Source: Actinomadura alba (lineage in GTDB: Bacteria > Actinomycetota > Actinomycetes > Streptosporangiales > Streptosporangiaceae). From it: 64,000 nt of DNA. The position numbers and the translations under genes are program-made. Of the stretch, positions 43,622 through 51,735 are shown one piece after another (position 1 is the first letter of the stretch; every line of letters begins with the position of its first letter). The notes beneath the pieces were generated by a model. It made no database searches and was not told the DNA's origin. It worked only from the letters and a program-made list of their open reading frames with translations. Location of the stretch: assembly GCF_014323705.1 (NCBI RefSeq), contig NZ_JABVEC010000004.1, forward strand, positions 62,001 to 126,000, in the 5' to 3' direction.

Positions 43622-43654
43622 GGGCTCCCGCGCCCAGAGGCGCGGGAGCCCTTT
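43622..43654. terminator. bidirectional terminator
   Basis: A perfect 13-bp stem GGGCTCCCGCGCC with a 4-nt loop, then TTT on the plus strand. It lies between the convergent lipoprotein and acidic-peptide genes. Confidence 0.8.
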
Positions 43655-43663
43655 CCGGTCAGG

Positions 43664-43873
43664 TCAGAAGTCGCCGTCGCCGCAGTCGCCGTCGTCCTCG
43701 AAGAGGAAGAAGTCGTCGTCCTCGACGATGAATTCGCCGCCGCCGCCCCACGTGGGCGCGGTGATGGCCTGGGTGACCGTTGCGGCCTGCGCGGACGCCG
43801 CCGTCAGGCCGGCACCCGCTCCCGCGAAGGCGAGGGCCGCGATGACCGCTGCGATGCGCATGGGAGTTCTCAT
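43664..43873 (-). CDS. small secreted Asp-rich peptide
   Basis: A 69-residue secreted peptide with a clear signal (about 1-33, ending SAQAATV) and a mature part of about 36 residues. That part starts TQAITAPTWGGGGEF and ends in a very acidic run, VEDDDFFLFEDDGDCGDGDF, with a single Cys. A strong AGGAGG is 8 nt before the ATG at 43873, supporting real translation. No homologue recognised; the acidic tail could bind cations or a cationic partner. A terminator follows at once. Confidence 0.7.
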   Translation of the reverse strand: MRTPMRIAAVIAALAFAGAGAGLTAASAQAATVTQAITAPTWGGGGEFIVEDDDFFLFEDDGDCGDGDF

Positions 43874-44235
43874 GGAAGTTCCTCCTTGGAGGATTCGAAG
43901 TCGAAAGGTGCGAAATGCGCCTGCGGGATGAAGAGATTCGCACGATGAGTCCCTAAGGCCCACCATCTGACTCCATCTCGCGTGTTCCACCTACGCCATC
44001 CCCGGCGGCAAGCGCGACAAACCATCAGATATCCCGACTTGACGCTTTTGCTAAATCGGAAATACTAACGTTTTTACTGATGGCGGGCGATTGGAGCGGT
44101 TATGTGGGGAAACGCCCGGTTTATAGGTTTTCACGGGAAATGCTAGGTCTTGTGGTGGTTCTCGGCCGGCGGTGCCCTGGCGGACGGCTCGCGGCGCCGA
44201 GGCTTCACGGCCCCGTGAGCGCTTACTGTTGATTC
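43874..44235. other. AT-rich intergenic region
   Basis: No gene supported over about 360 bp. The segment 44030-44150 is clearly AT-richer than the window. TTGACG at 44039-44044 with AATACT 16 nt later looks like a plus-strand promoter, but it points to a gene that has its own leaderless start at 44236. Confidence 0.4.
44224..44229 (+). promoter_or_regulatory. leaderless -10 box of metallophosphoesterase
   Basis: TACTGT ends 6 nt before the ATG at 44236. Confidence 0.5.
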
Positions 44236-45003
44236 ATGCGAATCCATGTGGTGAGCGACGTTCACGGCCGCGTGGACGCCCTCGCCCGGGCGGCCGACGG
44301 GGCCGACGCGCTCGTGTGTCTCGGCGACCTCATCCTGTTCATCGACTACGCCGACCACGCGCAGGGCATCTTCGCCGAGCTCTTCGGCCAGCAGAACGCC
44401 GATCACTTCATCGCGCTGCGCACCCAGAAGCGGTTCGACGATGCGCGCCGGTTCTCTCAGGAGATGTGGGGCTCGCTGGACGGCGAAGCCTGGCCGCACA
44501 TCGAGCGCGCCGTCCGCCGCCAGTACGCCCAGCTGTTCCAGGCGATGCCGGCCCCCGCCTATCTCACCTACGGCAACGTCGACCTCCCGCGCATGTGGGG
44601 CGACTATCTGCGGGACGGGCACCGCGTGCTCGACGGCGAGGTCGTCGAGCTGGGCGGGCTGCGGTTCGGCTTCGTCGGCGGCGGGCTGCGCACCGAGTAC
44701 CGCACGCCGAACGAGCTGGACGATGAGGTCTACGCGGCCAAGGTCGCCGCGGTCGGGGCGGTCGACGTGCTCTGCTGCCACATCCCGCCCGCCGTGCCCG
44801 ACCTGCTGTACGACACGGTCGCGCGGCGGTTGGAGCGGGGCAGCGAGGCGGTGCTCGAGCTGATCCACGAGACGCAGCCACGGTACGTCCTGTTCGGGCA
44901 CGTCCATCAGCCGCTCGCGCGGCGGATGCGGGTCGGCCGTACGGAATGCGTCAACGTCGGTCACTTCCGGGCCAGCGGAACGCCGTACGTCCTGATGGTT
45001 TAG
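44236..45003 (+). CDS. metallophosphoesterase
   Basis: Calcineurin-like phosphoesterase of 255 residues. Metal-binding motifs: SDVHGR (about 7-12), LGDLI, TYGNVDLP (GN-D), CHIPP and FGHVHQPLARR. Two metals would be held at these positions. Substrate unknown; cyclic nucleotides or protein phosphate are possible. It lacks a signal peptide, so cytosolic. Leaderless start judged from TACTGT 6 nt upstream. It begins a run of plus-strand genes to glucokinase. Confidence 0.9.
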   Translation: MRIHVVSDVHGRVDALARAADGADALVCLGDLILFIDYADHAQGIFAELFGQQNADHFIALRTQKRFDDARRFSQEMWGSLDGEAWPHIERAVRRQYAQLFQAMPAPAYLTYGNVDLPRMWGDYLRDGHRVLDGEVVELGGLRFGFVGGGLRTEYRTPNELDDEVYAAKVAAVGAVDVLCCHIPPAVPDLLYDTVARRLERGSEAVLELIHETQPRYVLFGHVHQPLARRMRVGRTECVNVGHFRASGTPYVLMV

Positions 45004-45085
45004 GCGGTGCATCCTCTGGGGGTACGCTCCACGTGGCTCACCAGGGGCGCGCGGTGGGGGCATACGAGGTGAAGGGCGGACGCCG

Positions 45086-45520
45086 ATGGCGGATCGGACG
45101 AGTTCCACTATCGTGATCAAAAGGGGACGACCCGAGATCACCGAGGTCATCGCCGACCTGGAGGGCTACCCCGAATGGGCCGGGGGCATCCGGGACGTCG
45201 AGGTACTCGAGGCCAGTGCCGACGGCCGGCCGGCACGGGTGCGCATGACCATCGACGCGGGCCCCATCAAGGACACCATAGGCCTTTCGTACGACTGGGA
45301 CGGCGACGAGGGCGTGCGCTGGACGCTGGTCGAGAAGGGCAACGTGGTGACGTCACTGCGCGGCTCCTACCGGCTCGAAGAGCGCGAAGGCGCCACCGAG
45401 GTCACCTACGAACTGGCCGTCGACTCGCGCATTCCCATGATCGGCATGGTCAAGCGCAGGGGCGAAAAGATGATCATCGATTCGGCGCTCAAGGGCCTGA
45501 AGCGGCACGTCGAGCGGTGA
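45086..45520 (+). CDS. SRPBCC (START-like) lipid-binding protein
   Basis: SRPBCC/polyketide-cyclase fold protein of 144 residues, corresponding to mycobacterial Rv2185c in position and size. It begins IVIKRGRPEITEVIADLEGY, followed by EWAGGIRDVEVLEASADGRP and ends with a long helix (MIIDSALKGLKRHV). The fold has a deep hydrophobic pocket for a lipid or polyketide; ligand unknown. GAAGGGCGG precedes the ATG. It stays beside fatty-acid activation and acyltransferase genes in the conserved order. Confidence 0.88.
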   Translation: MADRTSSTIVIKRGRPEITEVIADLEGYPEWAGGIRDVEVLEASADGRPARVRMTIDAGPIKDTIGLSYDWDGDEGVRWTLVEKGNVVTSLRGSYRLEEREGATEVTYELAVDSRIPMIGMVKRRGEKMIIDSALKGLKRHVER

Positions 45521-45587
45521 CCGATACCAGCGTGCCGCCGCCGGGGCGGTACGGTTTCTCGCCGATGACGAGGTGGATGATGGTCCC

Positions 45588-45926
45588 ATGAGCGAGCAGT
45601 CGGGTCAGGTCCTCGAGGAGGCCGTGAAGCTCTTCGTGACGATGCGCCGGCGGATGCGGAGCAGCGCGCCCGCCGACGACGACGTCTGGGGCTGGGCGAC
45701 GCACGAGAGTGCGGCGTCCCATTTCGCCACTGGTGCTGCGGAGTGCCAGTACTGTCCGATCTGCCGTACGATCGCCGCCGCGCGCGCGTCGGGCACCGAC
45801 GTCGTCGGGCATGTGATGGACGCCGGCCAGGCACTGATCGCGGCGATGCGCGAGACGGTGGCGGCCTACGACCGTTCCAGGCCGCCTCGCCAGGGGACCG
45901 ACGGAGACCCCATCGACGTCGGCTGA
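45588..45926 (+). CDS. small CxxCxxC protein of unknown function
   Basis: Cytosolic protein of 112 residues. An N-terminal helix (GQVLEEAVKLFVTMRRRM) precedes a metal-binding run AECQYCPICRTIAAA (three Cys) and a second helical region (HVMDAGQALIAAMRETVAAY). It lies upstream of glucokinase with no known function in the family. Start ATG 45588 with GAGGTGG upstream; a GTG at 45573 is possible. The plus-strand order SRPBCC, this gene, glucokinase resembles other actinobacteria. Confidence 0.75.
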   Translation: MSEQSGQVLEEAVKLFVTMRRRMRSSAPADDDVWGWATHESAASHFATGAAECQYCPICRTIAAARASGTDVVGHVMDAGQALIAAMRETVAAYDRSRPPRQGTDGDPIDVG

Positions 45927-45995
45927 ATCCGGCAGGCCGGCATGGAACCCACCGGGGGCGACCGCCCGCCGGATGTGAACAGGAGGATGCGGTAC

Positions 45996-46940
45996 ATGGC
46001 GCTGACCATCGGCGTGGACGTCGGCGGCACGAAGGTGGCCGCCGGCGTTGTCGATCACCATGGCCGGATTCTGGAGCAGGTACGACGGCCGACGCCGTCC
46101 ACCAATCCGAAGGAGACCGCCGAGGTCATCGCCGAGGTCGTCAACCTGCTGAAGGATAAGTTCGTCGACGTCAAGGCGGTCGGCGTCGGCGCGGCCGGGT
46201 TCGTCGACGAAGCCCGGGCCATGGTCCACTTCGCGCCCAACCTCGCCTGGCGCGATGAGCCGATCAAGCAGAAGATCGAGGAACGGGTCGAACTCCCCGT
46301 CGTCGTCGAGAACGACGCCAACGCCATGGCGTGGGGCGAGGCGCGGTTCGGAGCCGGCCGGGGTGAGGACTTCCTGGTCTGCGTCACCCTCGGCACCGGC
46401 ATCGGCGGCGGCATCGTCGTCGACGGCAACCTCTACCGCGGCCGCTTCGGCATCGGCGGTGAGATCGGCCATTTCCGGGTGGTGCCCGAGGGTCGTCGCT
46501 GCGGCTGCGGCAACCGCGGCTGCTGGGAACAGTACGCCAGCGGCAGCGCGCTCGTCGCCGAGGCCCGCGACCTCGCGCGCGTCTCACCCGCGCTGGCCGG
46601 CCGGCTGCTCGAACTCGGCGACGGCGAGCCCAACGGCATCAGCGGACCCGAGATCACCCAGGCCGCCCGGGAAGGCGATCCCGCCGCGATCGAATGCTTC
46701 CAGACCATCGCCAGATGGGTCGGGCAGGGCCTCGCCGACCTGACGGCGATCCTCGACCCGGGCGTCTTCATCATCGGCGGCGGGCTCTCCGACGCGGGAG
46801 ACCTGTTGCTCGCTCCCGTGCGCGCCGCGTTCGAGACCATGCTCACCGGCCGTGGCCACCGCGCCTTCGCCGACATTCGCATCGCAGAGCTGGGCTCGGC
46901 GGCCGGCATCGTCGGCGCGGCCGACCTCGCTCGTATTTGA
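45996..46940 (+). CDS. glk: ROK-family glucokinase
   Basis: Glucose kinase of the ROK family, 314 residues, ATP-dependent. Motifs: IGVDVGGTKVAAGVVD (phosphate), VVENDANAMAWGE (catalytic Asp), GTGIGGGIVVDG and the zinc site HFRVVPEGRRCGCGNRGCWE with its Cys set. In Streptomyces, ROK glucokinase (glkA) mediates carbon catabolite repression. AGGAGG is 9 nt before the ATG at 45996. It is close in the genome to macRS and phosphofructokinase, as in Streptomyces. Confidence 0.94.
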   Translation: MALTIGVDVGGTKVAAGVVDHHGRILEQVRRPTPSTNPKETAEVIAEVVNLLKDKFVDVKAVGVGAAGFVDEARAMVHFAPNLAWRDEPIKQKIEERVELPVVVENDANAMAWGEARFGAGRGEDFLVCVTLGTGIGGGIVVDGNLYRGRFGIGGEIGHFRVVPEGRRCGCGNRGCWEQYASGSALVAEARDLARVSPALAGRLLELGDGEPNGISGPEITQAAREGDPAAIECFQTIARWVGQGLADLTAILDPGVFIIGGGLSDAGDLLLAPVRAAFETMLTGRGHRAFADIRIAELGSAAGIVGAADLARI

Positions 46941-47281
46941 CCGCGCTCGCTACGCTCGCGCAGCGAGCGGGCGCTTTGACGCGTGCCTCATGGCCGCGCC
47001 TTCGGCGCGGCGGCTCGCGGGCGCTTTGACGCGTGTCTCATGGCCGCGCCTTCGGCGCGGCGGCTCGCGGGCGCTTTGACGCGGTGTCTTCCCTCGTCGC
47101 TCAGTCGCTCGTTCCTCGCTCCCTCGCTCCTCAGTCCAGACACCGCGCGCCCGCTCGCGGGCTCTTGAGCCGCTCTCATCAGCCGGCGTCGAGGTGTTGG
47201 TGGGGCGTACGGGTAGTGAAGGTTGCGGTACGGGTCCGCTCGGAGTGATCATCCGGCAGGACGCGCGGGTACGTTGGGGAC
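46941..47281. repeat. repeat-rich intergenic region with 50-bp tandem repeats
   Basis: No gene supported. GCTCGCTACGCTCGC palindromic sequence (about 46944) is followed by two 50-bp direct repeats (46971-47020, 47021-47070; one C/T difference) and a 13-bp third part. Each unit begins GCGCTTTGACGCGTG and has an inner hairpin GCCGCGCC-TTC-GGCGCGGC. Then a TCGCTC-rich run (about 47095-47130) lies between GCGGTGTCT and AGACACCGC arms. Confidence 0.85.
47270..47275 (+). promoter_or_regulatory. leaderless -10 box of endo/exonuclease family gene
   Basis: TACGTT ends 6 nt before the GTG at 47282. Confidence 0.5.
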
Positions 47282-47986
47282 GTGCCGACCATACGGGTGC
47301 TGAGCTACAACATCAGGTCGTTGCGCGACGACACCACCGCGCTCGAGCGGGTCGTTCGCGGATGCGCGCCCGATCTCGTGTGCTTGCAGGAGGTCCCGCG
47401 CTTCCTGCTGTGGCGCGCGAAGCGCCGGCGGTTCGCGCGGCACTGTGGGCTCACCGTCGGCGCCGGGCGCCGGGCGGCGGGCCTGGCGGTGCTGGCCGGC
47501 CCGCGCGCCACCGTGCTCCATCAGGAGTACCACCTGCTCACCCGGGTGGCGGGGATGCACCGCCGGGGCCTCGCGATCGCCGTGGCCGAGGTCCAGGGCG
47601 TCCGGCTCATCGCCGCGAGCACCCATCTCGACCTGGCCGACCTGCCCAGGCGGGCCCATGTCGGCCAGGTGCTCGGCCTGCTGGAGCGGGCCAGGTGCAG
47701 GTACCGCGCACCCGTCGTGCTGACGGGCGACATCAACGAAGACTCCGGAGGGCAGGCCTGGGATCTGCTCGCGCGAAGGTTCCAGGACGCCTATGCCACG
47801 GCACCGGCCGGGATGGGACACACGTACTCGGCGCGTCGCCCGCAGCGGCGCATCGACGCGATCTTCGCCGACCCGGAGGTCGAGGTCATCGGTTGCGGCG
47901 TGCCCGCCGACGCCGCGGTCACCGCCGACTACGCGAGAGCCACCGACCACCGCCCGGTGGTCGCGGAACTCGCCCTGCGCGCTTGA
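47282..47986 (+). CDS. endonuclease/exonuclease/phosphatase family protein
   Basis: EEP-superfamily hydrolase of 234 residues. Motifs: VLSYNIRSL, LVCLQEVP (metal Glu), STHLDLADL, VVLTGDINEDSGGQAW (Asp-Asn) and the C-terminal DHRPVVAEL. No signal sequence or DNA-specific insert, so it could act on nucleic acid, sugar phosphate or lipid. Leaderless start judged from TACGTT 6 nt upstream. It follows the repeat region and faces the DUF-type membrane protein convergently. Confidence 0.88.
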   Translation: MPTIRVLSYNIRSLRDDTTALERVVRGCAPDLVCLQEVPRFLLWRAKRRRFARHCGLTVGAGRRAAGLAVLAGPRATVLHQEYHLLTRVAGMHRRGLAIAVAEVQGVRLIAASTHLDLADLPRRAHVGQVLGLLERARCRYRAPVVLTGDINEDSGGQAWDLLARRFQDAYATAPAGMGHTYSARRPQRRIDAIFADPEVEVIGCGVPADAAVTADYARATDHRPVVAELALRA

Positions 47987-48029
47987 CCGGCTCCGTACGG
48001 CCTGCAGGCGATCTTCGAGCGGCGCTCCG

Positions 48030-48815
48030 TCAGACGACGGCGCCGTCGTCGGGGCCGCGCGGCTCATCGCCCATCCGCAGCACCAGTGTCACGAAGCCGC
48101 CGATGAAGGCCGCGACCGCGAGGAACGCGGCCCAGCCGGGCACCTCCCAGCCGAGCAGCACGGTCAGCAGCAGGTACAGCGGACCGCCGAGCAGGGACGC
48201 CCAGGCCGTCCGCGTGACGGTGTCGCCGCTCGGCAGTGGCGGCGGAGGCGGCGGCACGTAGTGCCCCTCGTCGTCAGCGGCCGGGGCCGGTGACCCGCCG
48301 GACAGCTCGACCACGCGCGCGGTCGGCAGCCGCCCGGTGCGATCGTCGCCCTCGACGCCGGTGAGCTCGCCGTCGGTGGGCTCGTCGAGGTCCTCCTCGT
48401 CGGGCCAGGGCTTCGCCCCGTCGTTCGGGGACTTCTCGAAGGACGCCACGATCTCGGCCCAGACGGCGTCGTCGTCGCGCTCGACCGTGTCGGTGCCGGT
48501 CTCGGTCTCCGTTGCGGCACCCCCGTCCGCCGGACGGGCGCCGGGCCCGGGGTCGTGGCTGAGCTCCTCGCGCAGCCGGTCGAGATGTGAGTGCAGCACG
48601 TTCTCGGCGGTGGACTTCATGGACGTGTCCACGTACAGGCGGTCCAGAGGTTCCTCCGCCGGAGGCTCCTCCGAGGGCTCGGTCGCGGAGGACGCCGCGT
48701 ATGCGGCCACGCCCGCCTCGCGCAGCGCGGCGAGCATGGCGTCCGCCAGCTCGGCCACGAGATCGGCCAGCGGTGCGTATGCGGCTGCGGACAGCCCGTT
48801 GCCACGACGGTTCAC
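48030..48815 (-). CDS. conserved membrane protein with acidic linker
   Basis: Actinobacterial protein of 261 residues. The N-terminal helical domain (AAAYAPLADLVAELADAMLAAL) is followed by a long acidic disordered linker (about 55-195, with AVWAEIVASFEKSP). A short Pro run (GHYVPPPPPPLP) leads into a C-terminal membrane pair (about 210-245). Family looks conserved in streptomycetes, but function is unknown. The GTG at 48815 has GGGGGAG 8 nt upstream. It is divergent from the acyltransferase gene. Confidence 0.8.
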   Translation of the reverse strand: MNRRGNGLSAAAYAPLADLVAELADAMLAALREAGVAAYAASSATEPSEEPPAEEPLDRLYVDTSMKSTAENVLHSHLDRLREELSHDPGPGARPADGGAATETETGTDTVERDDDAVWAEIVASFEKSPNDGAKPWPDEEDLDEPTDGELTGVEGDDRTGRLPTARVVELSGGSPAPAADDEGHYVPPPPPPLPSGDTVTRTAWASLLGGPLYLLLTVLLGWEVPGWAAFLAVAAFIGGFVTLVLRMGDEPRGPDDGAVV

Positions 48816-49027
48816 GGGTTCGGCTCCCCCGATGGACCGGGCCTCAGCGCCATGACAGCCCTCGCTCCCCTCGACAAGCGTTACTGAGATGAGCCTACGG
48901 CCCGAATCGTCCCATGCGTTGCGCTCGTACACCAAGGGTGTGGGAGACCCGCGCTCGAGATGGCAGGATGTCCAATCATCTCCGGTTCGGCAGGCTGTCG
49001 AAGGCATGTTCCAAGAAGGGTGGCGGC

Positions 49028-49774
49028 ATGTTCTGGTGGGTGGTCAAGGCCATCTTGGGACCCGTCCTCACCATCGTGTGGCGCCCCCGCAACGAAGGCA
49101 TGCACAACGTTCCGCGCACCGGGCCGGTCATCATGGCGAGCAATCACCTGTCGTTCGCCGACCACTTCTTCGGGCCGCTGCCGCTGCGGCGCCCCATCGT
49201 GTTCCTCGGCAAGCGCGAGTACTTCACCGGCAAGGGGATCAAGGGCTTCGTGAACCGGCTCTTCTTCAGCGGAGTGGGCGTCATCCCGCTGGACCGCACG
49301 GGCGGCGGGGCGAGCGACGAGGCTCTTCGGACCGGCCTGCGGGTGCTCGGCGAGGGCAAGTTGCTCGGGATCTATCCCGAGGGGACGCGGGCGCCCGACA
49401 ATCGGCTCTACCGTGGCAAGACGGGGGTCGCCCGGCTGGCGCTCGAATCCCGGGCGCCGGTCATTCCCATGGCCATGATCAACACATTCGAGCTGATGCC
49501 GTCCGGCCGGACCCGGCCACGGCTGGGGGTGCGCCCCGGCGTGCGCTTCGGCGAGCCCCTTGACTTCTCGCGTTACTACGGCAAGGCCGAGGACCATCAG
49601 GTGCTGCGCGCCGTGACCGACGAGATCATGAAGGCGATCAGGGAGCTGTCCGGCCAGGAGTACGTCGACCGCTACGCCGCCGACGTCAAGGCCGAGATGG
49701 CCGACAAGGCGGCCGGGCGGGCCGCTCCCGCGGACGAGACGGGCGCGCAGCGGGACTCCGATACCGGAGGCTGA
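49028..49774 (+). CDS. 1-acyl-glycerol-3-phosphate acyltransferase (PlsC-like)
   Basis: Lysophosphatidate acyltransferase-like protein of 248 residues making phospholipid precursors at the membrane. The HxxxxD motif is SNHLSFADHF (about residues 37-46) and the acyl-acceptor motif is YPEGTRAPDNRLYRGKTG. It starts with a hydrophobic MFWWVVKAILGPVLTIV segment. The end is a charged cytosolic tail. It corresponds to mycobacterial Rv2182c. AAGGGTGG precedes the ATG. The macS-like kinase gene begins 6 nt later. Confidence 0.92.
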   Translation: MFWWVVKAILGPVLTIVWRPRNEGMHNVPRTGPVIMASNHLSFADHFFGPLPLRRPIVFLGKREYFTGKGIKGFVNRLFFSGVGVIPLDRTGGGASDEALRTGLRVLGEGKLLGIYPEGTRAPDNRLYRGKTGVARLALESRAPVIPMAMINTFELMPSGRTRPRLGVRPGVRFGEPLDFSRYYGKAEDHQVLRAVTDEIMKAIRELSGQEYVDRYAADVKAEMADKAAGRAAPADETGAQRDSDTGG

Positions 49775-49779
49775 ACCGG

Positions 49780-50904
49780 ATGGGCTTCGAGGTCCCCCTG
49801 TGGCGCACCGCCGCGGTCTTCCGGGTCGCCGCCCTTGCGTACGCCGCGGTCCTGGTCACCGCGAACTTCGCGCACTACCGGCATCCCCTCGGCGGCTGGA
49901 TCGTGCTGGCGGTGATGGCAGCGTGGACCGCCTGTGCCGTCTACGCGTATGCCGATTCCGGGCGGCGGGGCTGGCCACTGCTGGTCACCGATCTGTCCGT
50001 GGCGGCCGGTTGCCTGCTCGCCACGGCCTGGGTGGACGCCCCGGACCGGATCGCCGGAGGGAGCCCCACGCTGCCGACGGTGTGGGTCGCCGCGGCCGTG
50101 CTCACGTGGGCGGTGTCGGGCGGAAAGGGGCGCGGCGCCGTCGCCGCGCTCGTGATCTCGGTGGCCGGCCTCGGTGTGCACAAGCTCGCCGGCAGCGCGC
50201 CGACACAGTCGACGCTCAACGGGATCGTGCTGGTGTTCCTCGCAGGGGTCATCGTCGGGCACGGCGCGCGGCTGGCCGTCGACGCCGAGGCGAGGCTGGC
50301 CCGGGCCATCGAGCTCGAGGCGGCCACGCGTGAACGGGAACGGCTCGCCCGCCGCATCCACGACTCGGTGCTGCAGGTGCTCGCCCTCGTGCAGCGCCGC
50401 GGCAGCGAGTTCGGCGGGCCTGCGGCCGAGCTGGGCCGGCTCGCCGGCGAGCAGGAGAGCGCGCTGCGCGCGCTGATCGGTTCTCATGGCGGTCCGGCCG
50501 ACTCCACAGGTGAGGCCGACCTGCGCGTGCTCCTCACCGCGCACGCGTCGATGACGGTCACGGTCGCCACGCCGGCCTCGTCGGTGCCGTTGCCCGTGCG
50601 CACGGCGCGGGAGATCGAGGCCGCGGTCCTCGCGGCGCTGGACAACGTGCGGCGTCACTGCGGAGAGGGCGCGCGGGCGTGGGTGTTGCTGGAGCGCGAT
50701 GACGACGGCGTGACCGTGAGCGTCCGCGACGACGGGCCGGGCATGTCCGCCGATCGGCTGACCACGGCGGAGGCCGATGGGCGGCTCGGTGTGGCGCAGT
50801 CCATCCGCGGCCGGATCCGAGACCTCGGCGGCGCCGTCTCGGTCACCTCGGTGCCGGGCGAGGGCACCGAGATCGAGATGCGCGTTCCGGCGGGCGTGGG
50901 CTGA
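49780..50904 (+). CDS. macS: MacS-like sensor histidine kinase
   Basis: Histidine kinase of 374 residues with four to five N-terminal membrane helices (about 10-165), a HisKA_3 site ERLARRIHDSVLQVLALVQ (His about 198) and a HATPase domain with ALDNVRRH and RDDGPGMSADRL. The pairing with a NarL-type regulator and the location near glucokinase resemble Streptomyces MacRS, which affects antibiotic production and wall proteins. Signal unknown. It lies 6 nt after the acyltransferase gene. Confidence 0.88.
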   Translation: MGFEVPLWRTAAVFRVAALAYAAVLVTANFAHYRHPLGGWIVLAVMAAWTACAVYAYADSGRRGWPLLVTDLSVAAGCLLATAWVDAPDRIAGGSPTLPTVWVAAAVLTWAVSGGKGRGAVAALVISVAGLGVHKLAGSAPTQSTLNGIVLVFLAGVIVGHGARLAVDAEARLARAIELEAATRERERLARRIHDSVLQVLALVQRRGSEFGGPAAELGRLAGEQESALRALIGSHGGPADSTGEADLRVLLTAHASMTVTVATPASSVPLPVRTAREIEAAVLAALDNVRRHCGEGARAWVLLERDDDGVTVSVRDDGPGMSADRLTTAEADGRLGVAQSIRGRIRDLGGAVSVTSVPGEGTEIEMRVPAGVG

Positions 50905-51085
50905 CCGGAACCGTGGGCTGACCGGCACCGCGTCTCCTGGGCGACCGGCACCGCGTCTCCTGGGCGACCGGCGCCTTGCCCCGTGGGGCGGACCGCACCG
51001 TGCCCGTCTTACACGGGGCTTAGCCGCCTGCGTGCATGATGACGCCCACGACGCGGGACTCCGTGCCGCGAGCCGAGGAGACACG

Positions 51086-51664
51086 ATGGCCGACGAGAAG
51101 GACAAGCGGGTGGCCGGTCCGGCCGAGCAGCCGGCGGAGAGCCGGCAGGAACCGCCTCCCGGCGACCCGCACGCCGTTGCCGGGCACGAGCACGGCGGTA
51201 TCGGAACGCCTGGCGCGGAGCCGGCCCCACCGGCCTCGCCGCCCCCGCCGCCCTCGCCTCCGGGGCTGCCCCAGCCGCCTCCGCCCCCGCGACCACCGTT
51301 CGCCGAGCCCGTCCCGCCGCCGGGGGAGGCACGGCACCGCGATTTCGGCTGGGCCCGGCGCCGGTCCGTCCAGCTCGTCGCCGCGGGCATCGCCGGGGCG
51401 ATCCTCGGCGGTGGGGCCGTGGCCCTGCTGGATCTGCTCGATGATCGTGGAGAGCATCGCTATGTGAGATTCGAGCGCGGTCCGGGGCCGTACGGGCCCG
51501 GACCGAAACGGTGGTACGGCCCCGACTGGAACGGTGAGGAGCAGGGCGAATGGCCGCCGCGGTGGCAGCAGCAGCAGCCCTTCCCCCGACGCGTCCCGCC
51601 GATGCCCGGCGTGCCGCAGGAGCCGACGGCGCCGCCGCTGCCGTCGCCGTCCCCCTCCTCCTGA
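51086..51664 (+). CDS. Pro-rich membrane protein between macS and macR
   Basis: Unrecognised protein of 192 residues. A disordered Pro/Gly/Glu-rich N-terminus (about 1-95) leads to one membrane segment (VQLVAAGIAGAILGGGAVAL). The C-terminal part contains a GPGPYGPGPKRWYGPDWNG-type run and another Pro/Gln-rich tail. GAGGAG is 6 nt before the ATG. Being placed between kinase and regulator, it may be a target or accessory sensor of the system, but no function is established. Confidence 0.75.
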   Translation: MADEKDKRVAGPAEQPAESRQEPPPGDPHAVAGHEHGGIGTPGAEPAPPASPPPPPSPPGLPQPPPPPRPPFAEPVPPPGEARHRDFGWARRRSVQLVAAGIAGAILGGGAVALLDLLDDRGEHRYVRFERGPGPYGPGPKRWYGPDWNGEEQGEWPPRWQQQQPFPRRVPPMPGVPQEPTAPPLPSPSPSS

Positions 51665-51722
51665 CCCACGCGGGCGCCGGCCGGCGGACCTGAGGGGCTG
51701 CCGCGACCCGCACGGTGACGGT

Positions 51723-51728
51723 TAGGGT
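51723..51728 (+). promoter_or_regulatory. leaderless -10 box of macR
   Basis: TAGGGT ends 7 nt before the GTG at 51736. Confidence 0.5.
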
Positions 51729-51735
51729 GATCGGC

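Noticed and set aside
46971..47083. CRISPR-like direct repeats
   Set aside because: The units are contiguous tandem repeats with no unique spacers and no cas genes nearby.
49672..51390. 572-residue minus-strand frame opposite macS
   Set aside because: Low-complexity antisense shadow; the kinase motifs lie on the plus strand.
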